From contig JAVHLP010000006.1 in assembly GCA_031082145.1 (NCBI GenBank), forward strand, positions 1-64,000: a stretch of DNA of 64,000 nt, written 5' to 3'. The notes beneath the pieces were generated by a model that did not search any database, was not told the origin of the DNA, and saw nothing but the letters and a program-made list of their open reading frames with translations. How positions within the stretch are numbered: the stretch's first letter is position 1; the number at the start of each line of letters is the position of its first letter. The stretch is from a bacterium (GTDB lineage: Bacteria; Bacillota; Sulfobacillia; UBA995). Of this stretch, positions 37,450 through 45,599 are shown piece by piece. Made by a program: the position numbers and the translations under genes.

Positions 37450-38201
37450 GCGGCGGTAGCGTCGAGGTCCTGGGCATCCGGGTAGACCGTCTGACAATGC
37501 GGGAGGCGGTGGACCGGGCCATCCGCCTCGCCTGCGAGAACCCCGGCAGCCTGGCCGTCACCCCCAACGCCGAACTGGTGTGGGCGGCCCAGGGCGACCC
37601 CGAGTTGCGGCGGGCGCTGAACGCCGCCCGGCTGGCGGTGGCCGACGGGGCGGGCGTGGTCTGGGCGTCGCGGCTGCTCGGGCGGCCGGTCCCCGAGCGG
37701 GTGGCCGGCTATGACCTCATGCGGGAGTTACTGGCCGGTGCCGCCCGGCGGGATCTCAGTGTCTTCTTCCTGGGCGGCCGGCCCGGGGTAGCCGACCGCG
37801 CCGCCCGGCGGGCCGTTGAGCTCCACCGGGGCTTGCGGGTGGCCGGGACGGCCCACGGCTACTTCTCGCCCGCCGAGGAGCCGGGGCTCCGAGAGGCCGT
37901 GCGCCGGGCGAGTGCGGACTTCCTGTTCGCCGGTCTGGGCGCTCCCCGCCAGGAGAAATGGCTGGCCCGGAACCTCGCGCGGCTCGGCGTGGGACTGGCC
38001 ATGGGGGTGGGTGGGAGCCTGGACGTGCTGGCCGGGTCGTCGCGACGCGCGCCCGCCTGGATGATCGGGGCCAACCTGGAGTGGCTTTACCGTCTTGTCA
38101 ACGAACCAAAGCGGCTTGGGCGCCAGTTGGCCCTGCCCCGCTTCATCCTGGCGGTGGTAGGGCGGCGCCTGGGGCTGGGGGGTGACGGCGACGACAGCTG
38201 A
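37446..38201 (+). CDS. tagA: WecG/TagA/CpsF family N-acetylmannosaminyltransferase
   Basis: TagA transfers ManNAc onto undecaprenyl-PP-GlcNAc, completing the linkage disaccharide of wall polymers. The 251 aa show TPNAELVWAAQGDPELRRAL, ADGAGVVWASRLLG, VFFLGGRPGVAD and APRQEKWLARN, all characteristic, and the C-terminal basic region EPKRLGRQLALPRF expected for membrane contact. Its donor, UDP-ManNAc, is made by WecB encoded at 9-10 kb. ATG 37446 overlaps the csaB stop. Confidence 0.95.
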   Translation: MSGGSVEVLGIRVDRLTMREAVDRAIRLACENPGSLAVTPNAELVWAAQGDPELRRALNAARLAVADGAGVVWASRLLGRPVPERVAGYDLMRELLAGAARRDLSVFFLGGRPGVADRAARRAVELHRGLRVAGTAHGYFSPAEEPGLREAVRRASADFLFAGLGAPRQEKWLARNLARLGVGLAMGVGGSLDVLAGSSRRAPAWMIGANLEWLYRLVNEPKRLGRQLALPRFILAVVGRRLGLGGDGDDS

Positions 38202-39006
38202 AGAACTCGGGGAGCTGCGGGACTTATGTCGCCGGGTGAGAATCCACATCCTGAGGATGATCGGGGAGGCCGGATCGGGCCACCCCGGAGGGTCCCTGTC
38301 GGCGGTGGAGATCCTGGTTTCCCTGTATTTCCGGGTCCTGCGGGTGAAGCCCGGGGAGCCGGACTGGTCGGACCGGGACCGCTTCATCCTGAGCAAGGGC
38401 CACGCCGCCCCGGCCCTGTACGCCTGTCTGGCCGAACGCGGCTACTTCGACCCCGCCGAGCTCCTCACCTTGCGCCGGACCGGATCCCGCCTGCAGGGCC
38501 ACCCCGACCGCACGCTGACCCCGGGAGTGGAGGCGTCCACCGGCTCTCTGGGGCAGGGCCTCTCCCTCGCCGTGGGGATGGCCTTGGCCGGACAGCTGGA
38601 CGGCGCTTCCTGGCGCGTGTTCACGCTGCTTGGGGATGGAGAGAGCCAGGAGGGACAGGTCTGGGAAGCGGCCATGGCGGCCGCCCACTACCGCCTGGAG
38701 AACCTGACCGCCTTCCTGGACCACAACCGCCTGCAGATCGACGGACCGGTGACCGAGGTCCTGTCGCCGGAGCCGGTGGCTGAGAAATGGGAGGCCTTTG
38801 GCTGGCGGGTGCTGGCGGTGGACGGCCACGATCCGGCGGCCATCATCGAGGCCTGCCGGTCGCCGGCCGGGGGGCGTCCCACCATGATCGTCGCCGAGAC
38901 GGTGAAGGGAAAGGGCGTTTCCTACATGGAGGGACGGGCGGAGTGGCATGGCAAGGCCCCCGACGCCGGGCAACTGGCCCAGGCTCTGGCGGAGCTCCGA
39001 GCATGA
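38182..39006 (+). CDS. Transketolase, N-terminal subunit
   Basis: This is the thiamine-pyrophosphate-binding half of a two-subunit transketolase, 274 aa. SGHPGGSLSAVEILV, SKGHAAPALYACLA and the TPP motif from GDGESQEGQVWEAAM to the Asn of DHNRLQIDG are present, along with EWHGKAP at the C-terminus. GTG 38182 lies 20 nt inside the tagA end. Split transketolases are typical of anaerobes, and together with rpiB it serves the non-oxidative pentose phosphate pathway. Confidence 0.92.
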   Translation: MTATTAEELGELRDLCRRVRIHILRMIGEAGSGHPGGSLSAVEILVSLYFRVLRVKPGEPDWSDRDRFILSKGHAAPALYACLAERGYFDPAELLTLRRTGSRLQGHPDRTLTPGVEASTGSLGQGLSLAVGMALAGQLDGASWRVFTLLGDGESQEGQVWEAAMAAAHYRLENLTAFLDHNRLQIDGPVTEVLSPEPVAEKWEAFGWRVLAVDGHDPAAIIEACRSPAGGRPTMIVAETVKGKGVSYMEGRAEWHGKAPDAGQLAQALAELRA

Positions 39007-39983
39007 GCGCGGGCTGGAGGCCTCCGGGAGGTGAGTCGGGGCTGGTGATGGGAGCTTCCACCCGCGAGGCGTACGGCGACGCCCTGGTGGAACTGGGCCG
39101 GGAGCGCCCGGAGGTGGTGGTCCTGGACGCCGACCTCTCCGCCTCCACCCAGACCCGGAAGTTCGCCCGGGTTTTCCCCGAGCGCTTCTTCAACGCCGGC
39201 ATCGCCGAGCAGAACATGGTCGGCATGGCAGCCGGGTTGGCGCTAGCGGGCAAGCTACCTTTTGCCAGCAGCTTCGCCGTGTTCCTGCCGGGGCGCTGCT
39301 ACGATCAGGTTCGACTCGCCATCTGCTATCAGGATCTGGCTGTCAAGCTGGTCGCCACCCATGGCGGGATCACGGTGGGTGAGGACGGCGCCTCGCACCA
39401 GGCCCTGGAGGACCTGGCCCTGGCCCGCGCCCTGCCCAACCTGACCGTGCTGGTCCCCGCCGACGCGGTGGAGGCCCGCCAGGCTACCCTGGCCGCGGCG
39501 GACTGGCCCGGCCCGGTATACCTCCGGCTGGGCCGACCGGCAGTACCGGCGCTGTTCGAGGACGGTCACCGGCTCGTCATCGGCCGGGCCCAGACGCTCC
39601 TCGAGGGCGCCGACGTCACCCTGGCGGCCTGCGGGATCATGCTCAGCCGGGCCCTGGATGCCGCCGCCGAGCTGGCCGCCGAGGGGGTGTCGGCCGCCGT
39701 CATGAACGTATCGACGCTGAAGCCACTCGACACGGTCGCGCTGGTGGAGGCGGCCCGGCGCACCGGCGCCCTGGTGACCGCGGAGGAACACAGCGTGATA
39801 GGGGGTCTTGGTAGTGCCGTGGCCGAGGTCCTGGCCGAACACTACCCGGTGCCGGTCATCCGGGTTGGCGTGGAAGATCGCTTTGGCAAGTCCGGCCCTC
39901 CGGGAGAGTTGATGGAGCACTTCGGCTTGACCGCGACGGCGATAGCGCGGGCGGCTCGACAGGCCCTCGCCCGGAAGCGCTAG
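39003..39983 (+). CDS. Transketolase, C-terminal subunit
   Basis: This is the pyrimidine-binding and C-terminal half of the split transketolase, 326 aa. VVLDADLSASTQTRKF, FFNAGIAEQNMVGMAAGLA (with the catalytic Glu), THGGITVGEDGASHQ and EEHSVIGGLGSAVAEVL mark the family. ATG 39003 overlaps the N-subunit stop, as expected for stoichiometric synthesis; an internal ATG at 39048 fits the usual N-terminus (MGASTREAYGDALVELG) equally well. Confidence 0.92.
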   Translation: MSAGWRPPGGESGLVMGASTREAYGDALVELGRERPEVVVLDADLSASTQTRKFARVFPERFFNAGIAEQNMVGMAAGLALAGKLPFASSFAVFLPGRCYDQVRLAICYQDLAVKLVATHGGITVGEDGASHQALEDLALARALPNLTVLVPADAVEARQATLAAADWPGPVYLRLGRPAVPALFEDGHRLVIGRAQTLLEGADVTLAACGIMLSRALDAAAELAAEGVSAAVMNVSTLKPLDTVALVEAARRTGALVTAEEHSVIGGLGSAVAEVLAEHYPVPVIRVGVEDRFGKSGPPGELMEHFGLTATAIARAARQALARKR

Positions 39984-40239
39984 CGCGCTCACCACCCTCC
40001 TCTGGCGCCCCTCTTCCCGACCAGCTTCACTTTTCTTTTACATAAAGCGGGTGCGGTCAGGAGGAATCAGGCGGCAAATGTCGAACCAGGTGGGTTAAAC
40101 GGTCCGGTTACATAAGGCCCGCCTCGAGATGGGCCGCGAACCGGACCGACGCGTCCCCTCCGGGCTGCAGGGCGAGCATCGGGAAGCACCGGAGACTTAG
40201 CATCCGCCGGGGGGGAACCCCCGCCGGGAGTGGACGCTC
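39984..40239 (+). other. Intergenic region upstream of ftsE
   Basis: About 256 nt without a gene. It contains two copies of TTACATAA (40038-40045 and 40108-40115), an AGGAGGAATC (40060-40069) followed by AATGTCGAACC, and a hairpin CGGGGG/CCCCCG (40208-40223) just before the ftsE SD. No clear sigma-A promoter is seen, although a promoter for the ftsE operon should lie here. Confidence 0.5.
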
Positions 40240-40929
40240 GTGTTCGATCTCCAGAATGTCACCAAGGTCTACCCTAACCAGGTGGTGGCCCTGTCAGGGG
40301 TCACCCTCCGGATCGAGCGGGGAGAGTTCGTCTTCCTGGTCGGGGCAAGCGGGGCCGGCAAGTCCACACTGGTCAAGCTCCTGTACCGTGAAGAACTGCC
40401 CACCCGTGGTCGCCTCTTCTTCAACGGCCGCAACATAACCGGCTTGCGGGCTTCGCAGGTTCCCTACCTGCGCCGGCGAGTGGGTGTTGTCTTTCAGGAC
40501 TGCAAGCTCCTGCCGCACAAGACGGCCCAGGGCAACGTGGCTTTCGCACTGGAGGTCACTGGCGCCGGTGCCTACCTGATCCGGCGCCGGGTCCCCGCCG
40601 TCCTGGAACTGGTCGGCCTGGCCGACAAGGCCAGAGCCTACCCCCACGAGCTGTCCGGCGGGGAGCAGCAGCGGGTGGCCCTGGCCCGGGCCATCGTGAA
40701 CAACCCCTCGGTGGTCATTGCCGATGAGCCCACCGGCAACCTCGACCCCCAGACGGCCTGGGAGATCGTGCGCTTGCTGGGGGAGATCAACCGGCGCGGC
40801 CGCACCGTGATCATGGCCACCCACGCCAAGGCCATTGTGAACCGGATGGGCAAGCGGGTGGTGGCCCTGGACCGGGGACGCATCTTCCGCGACGACGAGA
40901 ACGGGGTATACGACGATGGCCTTCTTTAG
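40240..40929 (+). CDS. ftsE: Cell division ATP-binding protein FtsE
   Basis: FtsE is the ATPase of the FtsEX complex, which activates peptidoglycan hydrolases across the membrane. The protein has 229 aa with Walker A GASGAGKST (35-43), the signature LSGGEQQRVALARA and Walker B VVIADEPTGNLD. GTG 40240 is preceded by GGGAG. ftsX begins 14 nt before its stop. The likely target, a coiled-coil M23 protein, is encoded two genes downstream. Confidence 0.96.
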   Translation: MFDLQNVTKVYPNQVVALSGVTLRIERGEFVFLVGASGAGKSTLVKLLYREELPTRGRLFFNGRNITGLRASQVPYLRRRVGVVFQDCKLLPHKTAQGNVAFALEVTGAGAYLIRRRVPAVLELVGLADKARAYPHELSGGEQQRVALARAIVNNPSVVIADEPTGNLDPQTAWEIVRLLGEINRRGRTVIMATHAKAIVNRMGKRVVALDRGRIFRDDENGVYDDGLL

Positions 40930-41806
40930 GTCGCTGGGGCGCGGGGTCCTGGAAGCCCTGGGCGGGGTCGTCGCCAACTCGGTGATGAGCCTGGCTTCGA
41001 TAAGCACGGTTGCCCTGACCATGCTGATCCTGGCCGGGTTCCTGCTGGCGGCGGTAAACCTGGATCATCTGGCCACCGTCGTGGAGTCGCAGATCCAGCT
41101 CCGGGTGTATCTGGCCGACGGCCTCGCCGAGGAGGACTTCCGGCAGCTGGAGGCCCGGATCGCCGGTCTGCCGGGAGTGGTGAGCCATGCCTACGTTGAC
41201 CGGAAGGAAGCCTTGGAGCGGTTCCGGGGATACCTGGCCGACGATCAAGGTCTCCTCGAGGCGGTGGAGGAGCTGGACGCCCTTCCCGACTCCTTTGAGA
41301 TCCACGTCCTACGCCCCGACTTGGTGGAGCGGGTGGCCTATGAGCTGAAGGGACAGCCGGGTATTGCCAGTATCAGCTACCCGGCGGAGACCGTGCGGCG
41401 GCTAATCGACGTCACCAACCTGTTGCGGCTGGGTGGCCTGGCGGTAGCCCTGCTGCTCACGGGGGTGGCCGTGTTCATCATCGCCAACACCATCCGCATT
41501 ACGGTCTTCGCTCGCCGGGACGAGATCACCATTATGAAGCTGGTCGGGGCGGCCGACTGGTACATCCGGTGGCCGTTCCTCCTGGAAGGCACTCTGCTGG
41601 GAATGGTGGGGGCCGGGCTGGCCGCCCTGGCGGCCGGGGCGGGCTATCGCTGGCTGATCGCTCTCTTCTTCCAGCGCCTGCCCTTCCTGCCCCTGGTGGC
41701 TCCCGAACCGCTGCTCGGAAAGCTGTCACTGGTGCTGCTGGTCCTGGGCGCCCTGGTCGGAGTGGTCGGCAGCCAGATCTCGGTGCGGCGGCTCTTGCGG
41801 GTCTGA
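40916..41806 (+). CDS. ftsX: Cell division protein FtsX
   Basis: FtsX is the membrane partner of FtsE. The 296 aa show four membrane segments (about residues 20-45, 165-190, 215-245 and 265-285). A large extracytoplasmic loop lies between the first two ([18 protein letters not shown] to [14 protein letters not shown]), which in known systems docks the hydrolase activator. ATG 40916 overlaps ftsE by 14 nt. Confidence 0.95.
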   Translation: MAFFRSLGRGVLEALGGVVANSVMSLASISTVALTMLILAGFLLAAVNLDHLATVVESQIQLRVYLADGLAEEDFRQLEARIAGLPGVVSHAYVDRKEALERFRGYLADDQGLLEAVEELDALPDSFEIHVLRPDLVERVAYELKGQPGIASISYPAETVRRLIDVTNLLRLGGLAVALLLTGVAVFIIANTIRITVFARRDEITIMKLVGAADWYIRWPFLLEGTLLGMVGAGLAALAAGAGYRWLIALFFQRLPFLPLVAPEPLLGKLSLVLLVLGALVGVVGSQISVRRLLRV

Positions 41807-41819
41807 GAGGAGGTGTGAC

Positions 41820-42959
41820 ATGCGGCGGCTGCTCGGCTTGGGCTTATTGCTGGTGCTGGCGGTGACCCTGCTGGCGCCTGCCCCGGTGCTGGGCAGCGAG
41901 CTCCAGGAGAAGCAGCGTGAGTTGGAGGCGATTCAGCGTAGCATCCAGCAGCAGCAGGAAAGACTCCGCCAGGCCGAAGGCCAGCGGCAGACCCTGCTGA
42001 CTCAACTCCGGAACCTGGACGCGCAGCTCAGGCGCACCCAGCAGGAGCTCACCGAGATCGAGCGGCGCCTCCAGGCCACCGAGGCCGAGGTGGTCCGGAC
42101 TACCGGCGAGCTGGAGGTGGCCGAGGCCGCCGTGGCCTACCGGACGTCGCTCCTGGTCACCCGGGTTATCGCCATCTACCAGCGGGGGCACGTTTCATAC
42201 CTGGAGGTCTTGTTAGGGGCGGCCGACTTCGCCGACTTCCTGGCCCGGCTCGAACTTCTTCGCTTCATCCTGGCCAAGGACGTGGAGTTATTCCACGAGG
42301 TGCGCTCGGAACGGCACCAGATAGCGTTGACAAAGGCCTACCTGGAAGAGCAGCGCCGGCAGATCGCCGGGCTGCGCCGGGATGCCCAGACCAAGAAGGC
42401 CAGTATTGAGCGGCAGACTGCCGACCGCACCACCCTGCTGAGCCAGACCGAGCTTAACATCGACGCCTATCGCGCGGCCCTGGACGACCTGGAAGAGCAG
42501 AGCCAGCTGGTAACCCGCTACATCCAGGAACTGCTGGCCAGGGAAAGGCGAGCCTACCAGGGTCAGTTGCGGGCCTTGTGGCCGGTTCCCGGATACACCC
42601 GGATATCGTCTCCGTTCGGGATGCGCTTCCACCCCATCCTTCGAGCCGACCGGCTTCACACCGGCATCGACATCCCCGCGCCCAGCGGCACGAAGGTCGT
42701 AGCCTCCGAGCTGGGCCTGGTGATCCTGGCCGGCTGGCTGGGCGGTTACGGCAACACCATTATCATCGACCACGGTGGCGGCTTCTCCACCCTGTATGCC
42801 CACCTCTCCCGCATGGAGGTGGTCCTCGGCGCCGAGGTCAGCCGGGGACAGACCATCGGCCGGGTGGGCAGCACCGGGTACAGCACCGGCCCCCACCTCC
42901 ACTGGGAAGTGCGGGTGAACGGTGTCCCGGTGGAACCACGCGCCTACCTGGTTCCCTGA
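41820..42959 (+). CDS. Secreted coiled-coil M23 peptidase (EnvC/PcsB-type murein hydrolase)
   Basis: A 379-residue secreted protein. A signal peptide ([22 protein letters not shown], cleavage near residue 24 is plausible) is followed by a long Gln/Glu-rich coiled coil to about 235 and a C-terminal M23 domain. The catalytic residues are present: His280 and Asp284 (HTGID) and His359/His361 (HLHW). Position after ftsEX indicates that FtsX controls it through the coiled coil, as established for EnvC, PcsB and CwlO. SD AGGAGGTG lies close to ATG 41820. Confidence 0.92.
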   Translation: MRRLLGLGLLLVLAVTLLAPAPVLGSELQEKQRELEAIQRSIQQQQERLRQAEGQRQTLLTQLRNLDAQLRRTQQELTEIERRLQATEAEVVRTTGELEVAEAAVAYRTSLLVTRVIAIYQRGHVSYLEVLLGAADFADFLARLELLRFILAKDVELFHEVRSERHQIALTKAYLEEQRRQIAGLRRDAQTKKASIERQTADRTTLLSQTELNIDAYRAALDDLEEQSQLVTRYIQELLARERRAYQGQLRALWPVPGYTRISSPFGMRFHPILRADRLHTGIDIPAPSGTKVVASELGLVILAGWLGGYGNTIIIDHGGGFSTLYAHLSRMEVVLGAEVSRGQTIGRVGSTGYSTGPHLHWEVRVNGVPVEPRAYLVP

Positions 42960-43048
42960 AACCATTTCCTGCTCCCGGGGAAGGTTACCGGGGTCACGCC
43001 ATAGTATTAGGAGGGAGATCAGGGGCCGGGGGAGATGACGTCAAGGAC

Positions 43049-44290
43049 ATGACCCGCCGCAAACTAGTTCTGCTCCTGGTGGCCGCCCTCGTACTCTCCA
43101 ACCTGACGACCTTCGCGCTGGCGGCCGGCTATGTCCCCATCCTGGGGATCCGGTGGGGTTTGGGACTGGGCCTGCGAAACCAACTGCCCCCCTACTTCGA
43201 CCGGCTACTGCGCGCCTACGCCATTATCGAGTCCGGCTTCGTCGACCCGGAGCAGGTACAACCAGACCGCCTGATCGAGGGAGCCATCAGCGGGATGGTA
43301 CGGACGCTCGACGACCCCTACTCCTATTACCTGGACCCGGCGTCCTACCGGGACTTCGTTACCCATAGCGTTGAAGGGGAGTACCAGGGGATCGGCGTCG
43401 TGGTGGAATACCGGGATCCCCATACCACAGTGGTCCATCCCTTCCGCGATAGCCCGGCCGAAGAGGCGGGAATGTGGCCGCGAGACCGCATTGTCAAGGT
43501 GGATGGGCGGGACGTGGTCGGCGTCCCGCTGGATATCGTGGTCGACCTGATCCGGGGCCCGGCGGGGACTCCCGTCACCCTCACGGTGGAACGGTCCACG
43601 GCTGAGGGCGATCGGACGCTGGAGTTCACCATCAACCGGGCCCGGATCCCGTTGAACCCTTCCCGGGCCACCATCCTGGACGCCACTCTGGGCATCGGCT
43701 ACCTGCACCTGACCGGTTTTGACCAGCGCACCCCGGCCGTCGTGCGCCAGGCCCTGGCCAGCCTCCGCAGTCAAGGCCTGCAAGCTCTCGTGCTTGACCT
43801 CCGCCACAACTCAGGGGGACTCCTGGAGGAATGCGCCGAGGTGGCGCGTGAATTCGTGCCCCGGGGCAAGATCGTCGAGGTGGTCTACCGGGACGGCCGG
43901 CGCGAGGTCTACGAGTCGAGGAGCGAGGGACTGGGTCTGCCCCTGGTTGTGCTCGTCGACGGCGGCACGGCGAGCGCAGCCGAGATTCTCGCCGGGGCCA
44001 TCCGCGACCGCGAGGCGGGCACTGTGGTGGGCACTCGCACCTTCGGCAAGGGTTCGGTGCAGTCCCTCCCCTCGGTGGGGGGAGGGGCGGCCCTGCGCAT
44101 CACAACCGCCCGCTACTACCTGCCGGGCGGTGACACCCCGGACCAGACCGGGCTGGAGCCGGACGTGTGGGTGGACAACGAGGAGCCGCGGGAAGGTGAG
44201 CCGCCGATCCGGTTGGAGGCCGCCGAAGATCCACGGAACCGGCAACTCATAGAAGCCATGGCGATCCTCCGGCAAGAACTGGGCCGTTAG
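43049..44290 (+). CDS. ctpA: C-terminal processing peptidase, S41 family
   Basis: A membrane-anchored or secreted serine protease of 413 aa. It has an N-terminal hydrophobic segment (about residues 5-24), a PDZ domain (about 100-185; GIGVVVEYRD, SPAEEAGMWPRDRIVKVDG) and a catalytic core with Ser309 in GGTASAAEIL and Lys334 in FGKGSVQSL. In Bacillus the corresponding CtpB cleaves SpoIVFA in sporulation signalling. ATG 43049 is the only start near the membrane segment; its SD is weak (AAGGA very close, GGGGGAG 14 nt away). Confidence 0.92.
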   Translation: MTRRKLVLLLVAALVLSNLTTFALAAGYVPILGIRWGLGLGLRNQLPPYFDRLLRAYAIIESGFVDPEQVQPDRLIEGAISGMVRTLDDPYSYYLDPASYRDFVTHSVEGEYQGIGVVVEYRDPHTTVVHPFRDSPAEEAGMWPRDRIVKVDGRDVVGVPLDIVVDLIRGPAGTPVTLTVERSTAEGDRTLEFTINRARIPLNPSRATILDATLGIGYLHLTGFDQRTPAVVRQALASLRSQGLQALVLDLRHNSGGLLEECAEVAREFVPRGKIVEVVYRDGRREVYESRSEGLGLPLVVLVDGGTASAAEILAGAIRDREAGTVVGTRTFGKGSVQSLPSVGGGAALRITTARYYLPGGDTPDQTGLEPDVWVDNEEPREGEPPIRLEAAEDPRNRQLIEAMAILRQELGR

Positions 44291-44308
44291 CCCCAAGGGG
44301 GCGGTTGA

Positions 44309-45577
44309 TTGTTCCCGTTCATGGAAATAGCCAGGGCTATCGCGACCTTTCTACCCGATATGCTGTTCAACCCCGTTTCCCCCCGTTTCTTCCTGTTCTG
44401 GCTCTTCGCCCTGGTTGTCTCCTTTCAGTACGCACGCATTGCCGAGAACGAACGCCGGGTCTACGGGCAGGTCAGGAACCCCGCCTTTACCCAGACCGTG
44501 CATGCTCTCATCCAGGGTATCCTGGCCGGAACGGTAGGCAGCTTCCTCCTGGTGTTCATCGGCGTCACCTTCACTCCGGAGGCCAACCTGGGCTACCTGA
44601 TCCTCCTGGCGGTTCTGCTGATGCTGGTCAGCCCCCGGTTCGTGTGCTTGGCCTACGCTGGTGGCCTGGTATCACTGAGCCACCTGGCTTTCGGCTTCCC
44701 CACGGTCAACGTGGCCGCCCTGATGGCCCTGGTGGCGATCCTTCACCTGATGGAGAGCGGCCTCATCCGCCTGAGCGGCGCGCGTTCGGCCACCCCCCTG
44801 TTCATCCGCAATCGCAACCGGCAGGTCGTGGGCGGCTTCAGCCTTCAGAAGTTCTGGCCGGTACCTCTGGTCGTGCTCTTCCTCCTCTCCGTTCCCCGGG
44901 AGATCCTGGAGCAGGGAATCCAGATGCCGGATTGGTGGCCCTTGATCCCGGTTGCCGCCTCCTACCTGGAGGAGCCCAACGTCATCTTCCAGATGTTACC
45001 CGTAGTGGCCATCATGGGCTACGGTGACGTGGCCATCAGCAGCAGTCCCCGCACCCGGACCCGGCGCACCGCCGGTCATCTCTGCCTCTACAGTCTCGGC
45101 CTGCTGGCCCTGGCACTGCTGGGAGGCCGCGTACCGGCCTTCCTGTGGGCGGCCGCTCTCTTCTCCCCCCTCGGCCACGAGTTGGTGATCCAGCGCAGCG
45201 GCAAGCGCGAGCTCTCCGGCCTTCCCCTGGTCTCGGCCGGCGACCGCGGGGTCACCATCCTGGACGTCCTGCCGGACTCGCCGGCGGGGCGGGCCGGTCT
45301 GGCCACGGGGGACCTGGTGCTGGCCATTAGCGGCCTTCCCGTGCACAGCCGGCGGGAGGTTCGTGCCGCCATGGAGGCCCACCCCCACAACATCGAGCTC
45401 CTGATCGAGCGGGTCGGGGGGCAGACCATGGTCTTGGCCCTGGCCCGCCCCCAGGAGCACCTTCCCTTTGGTATCATCCTGGCGCCCGAGCCCGGCGACC
45501 CTGCCCACGTGGAGATCGGCCAGGCCGGCATGCTCCTGAGCATCATTCGCAAACTCCGCCACCGTTTTGGGCGGTGA
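44309..45577 (+). CDS. Polytopic PDZ-domain protein, MinJ-like
   Basis: A 422-residue membrane protein with about eight segments over residues 20-290 and a C-terminal PDZ domain (SAGDRGVTILDVLPDSPAG, GLATGDLVLAISGLPV). The same architecture, and the same place beside ftsEX and ctpB, is found for MinJ in Bacillus subtilis, which links DivIVA to MinD. Direct sequence similarity to MinJ cannot be judged here, so the name rests on architecture and context. TTG 44309 follows a G-run by 8 nt. Confidence 0.75.
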   Translation: MFPFMEIARAIATFLPDMLFNPVSPRFFLFWLFALVVSFQYARIAENERRVYGQVRNPAFTQTVHALIQGILAGTVGSFLLVFIGVTFTPEANLGYLILLAVLLMLVSPRFVCLAYAGGLVSLSHLAFGFPTVNVAALMALVAILHLMESGLIRLSGARSATPLFIRNRNRQVVGGFSLQKFWPVPLVVLFLLSVPREILEQGIQMPDWWPLIPVAASYLEEPNVIFQMLPVVAIMGYGDVAISSSPRTRTRRTAGHLCLYSLGLLALALLGGRVPAFLWAAALFSPLGHELVIQRSGKRELSGLPLVSAGDRGVTILDVLPDSPAGRAGLATGDLVLAISGLPVHSRREVRAAMEAHPHNIELLIERVGGQTMVLALARPQEHLPFGIILAPEPGDPAHVEIGQAGMLLSIIRKLRHRFGR

Positions 45578-45599
45578 CCTTCCTGGCGAGGTGAATCCC

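Noticed and set aside
43000-43007. CATAGTAT upstream of ctpA as a sigma-E -10
   Set aside because: No -35 at the required distance; GGTTACC lies too close.
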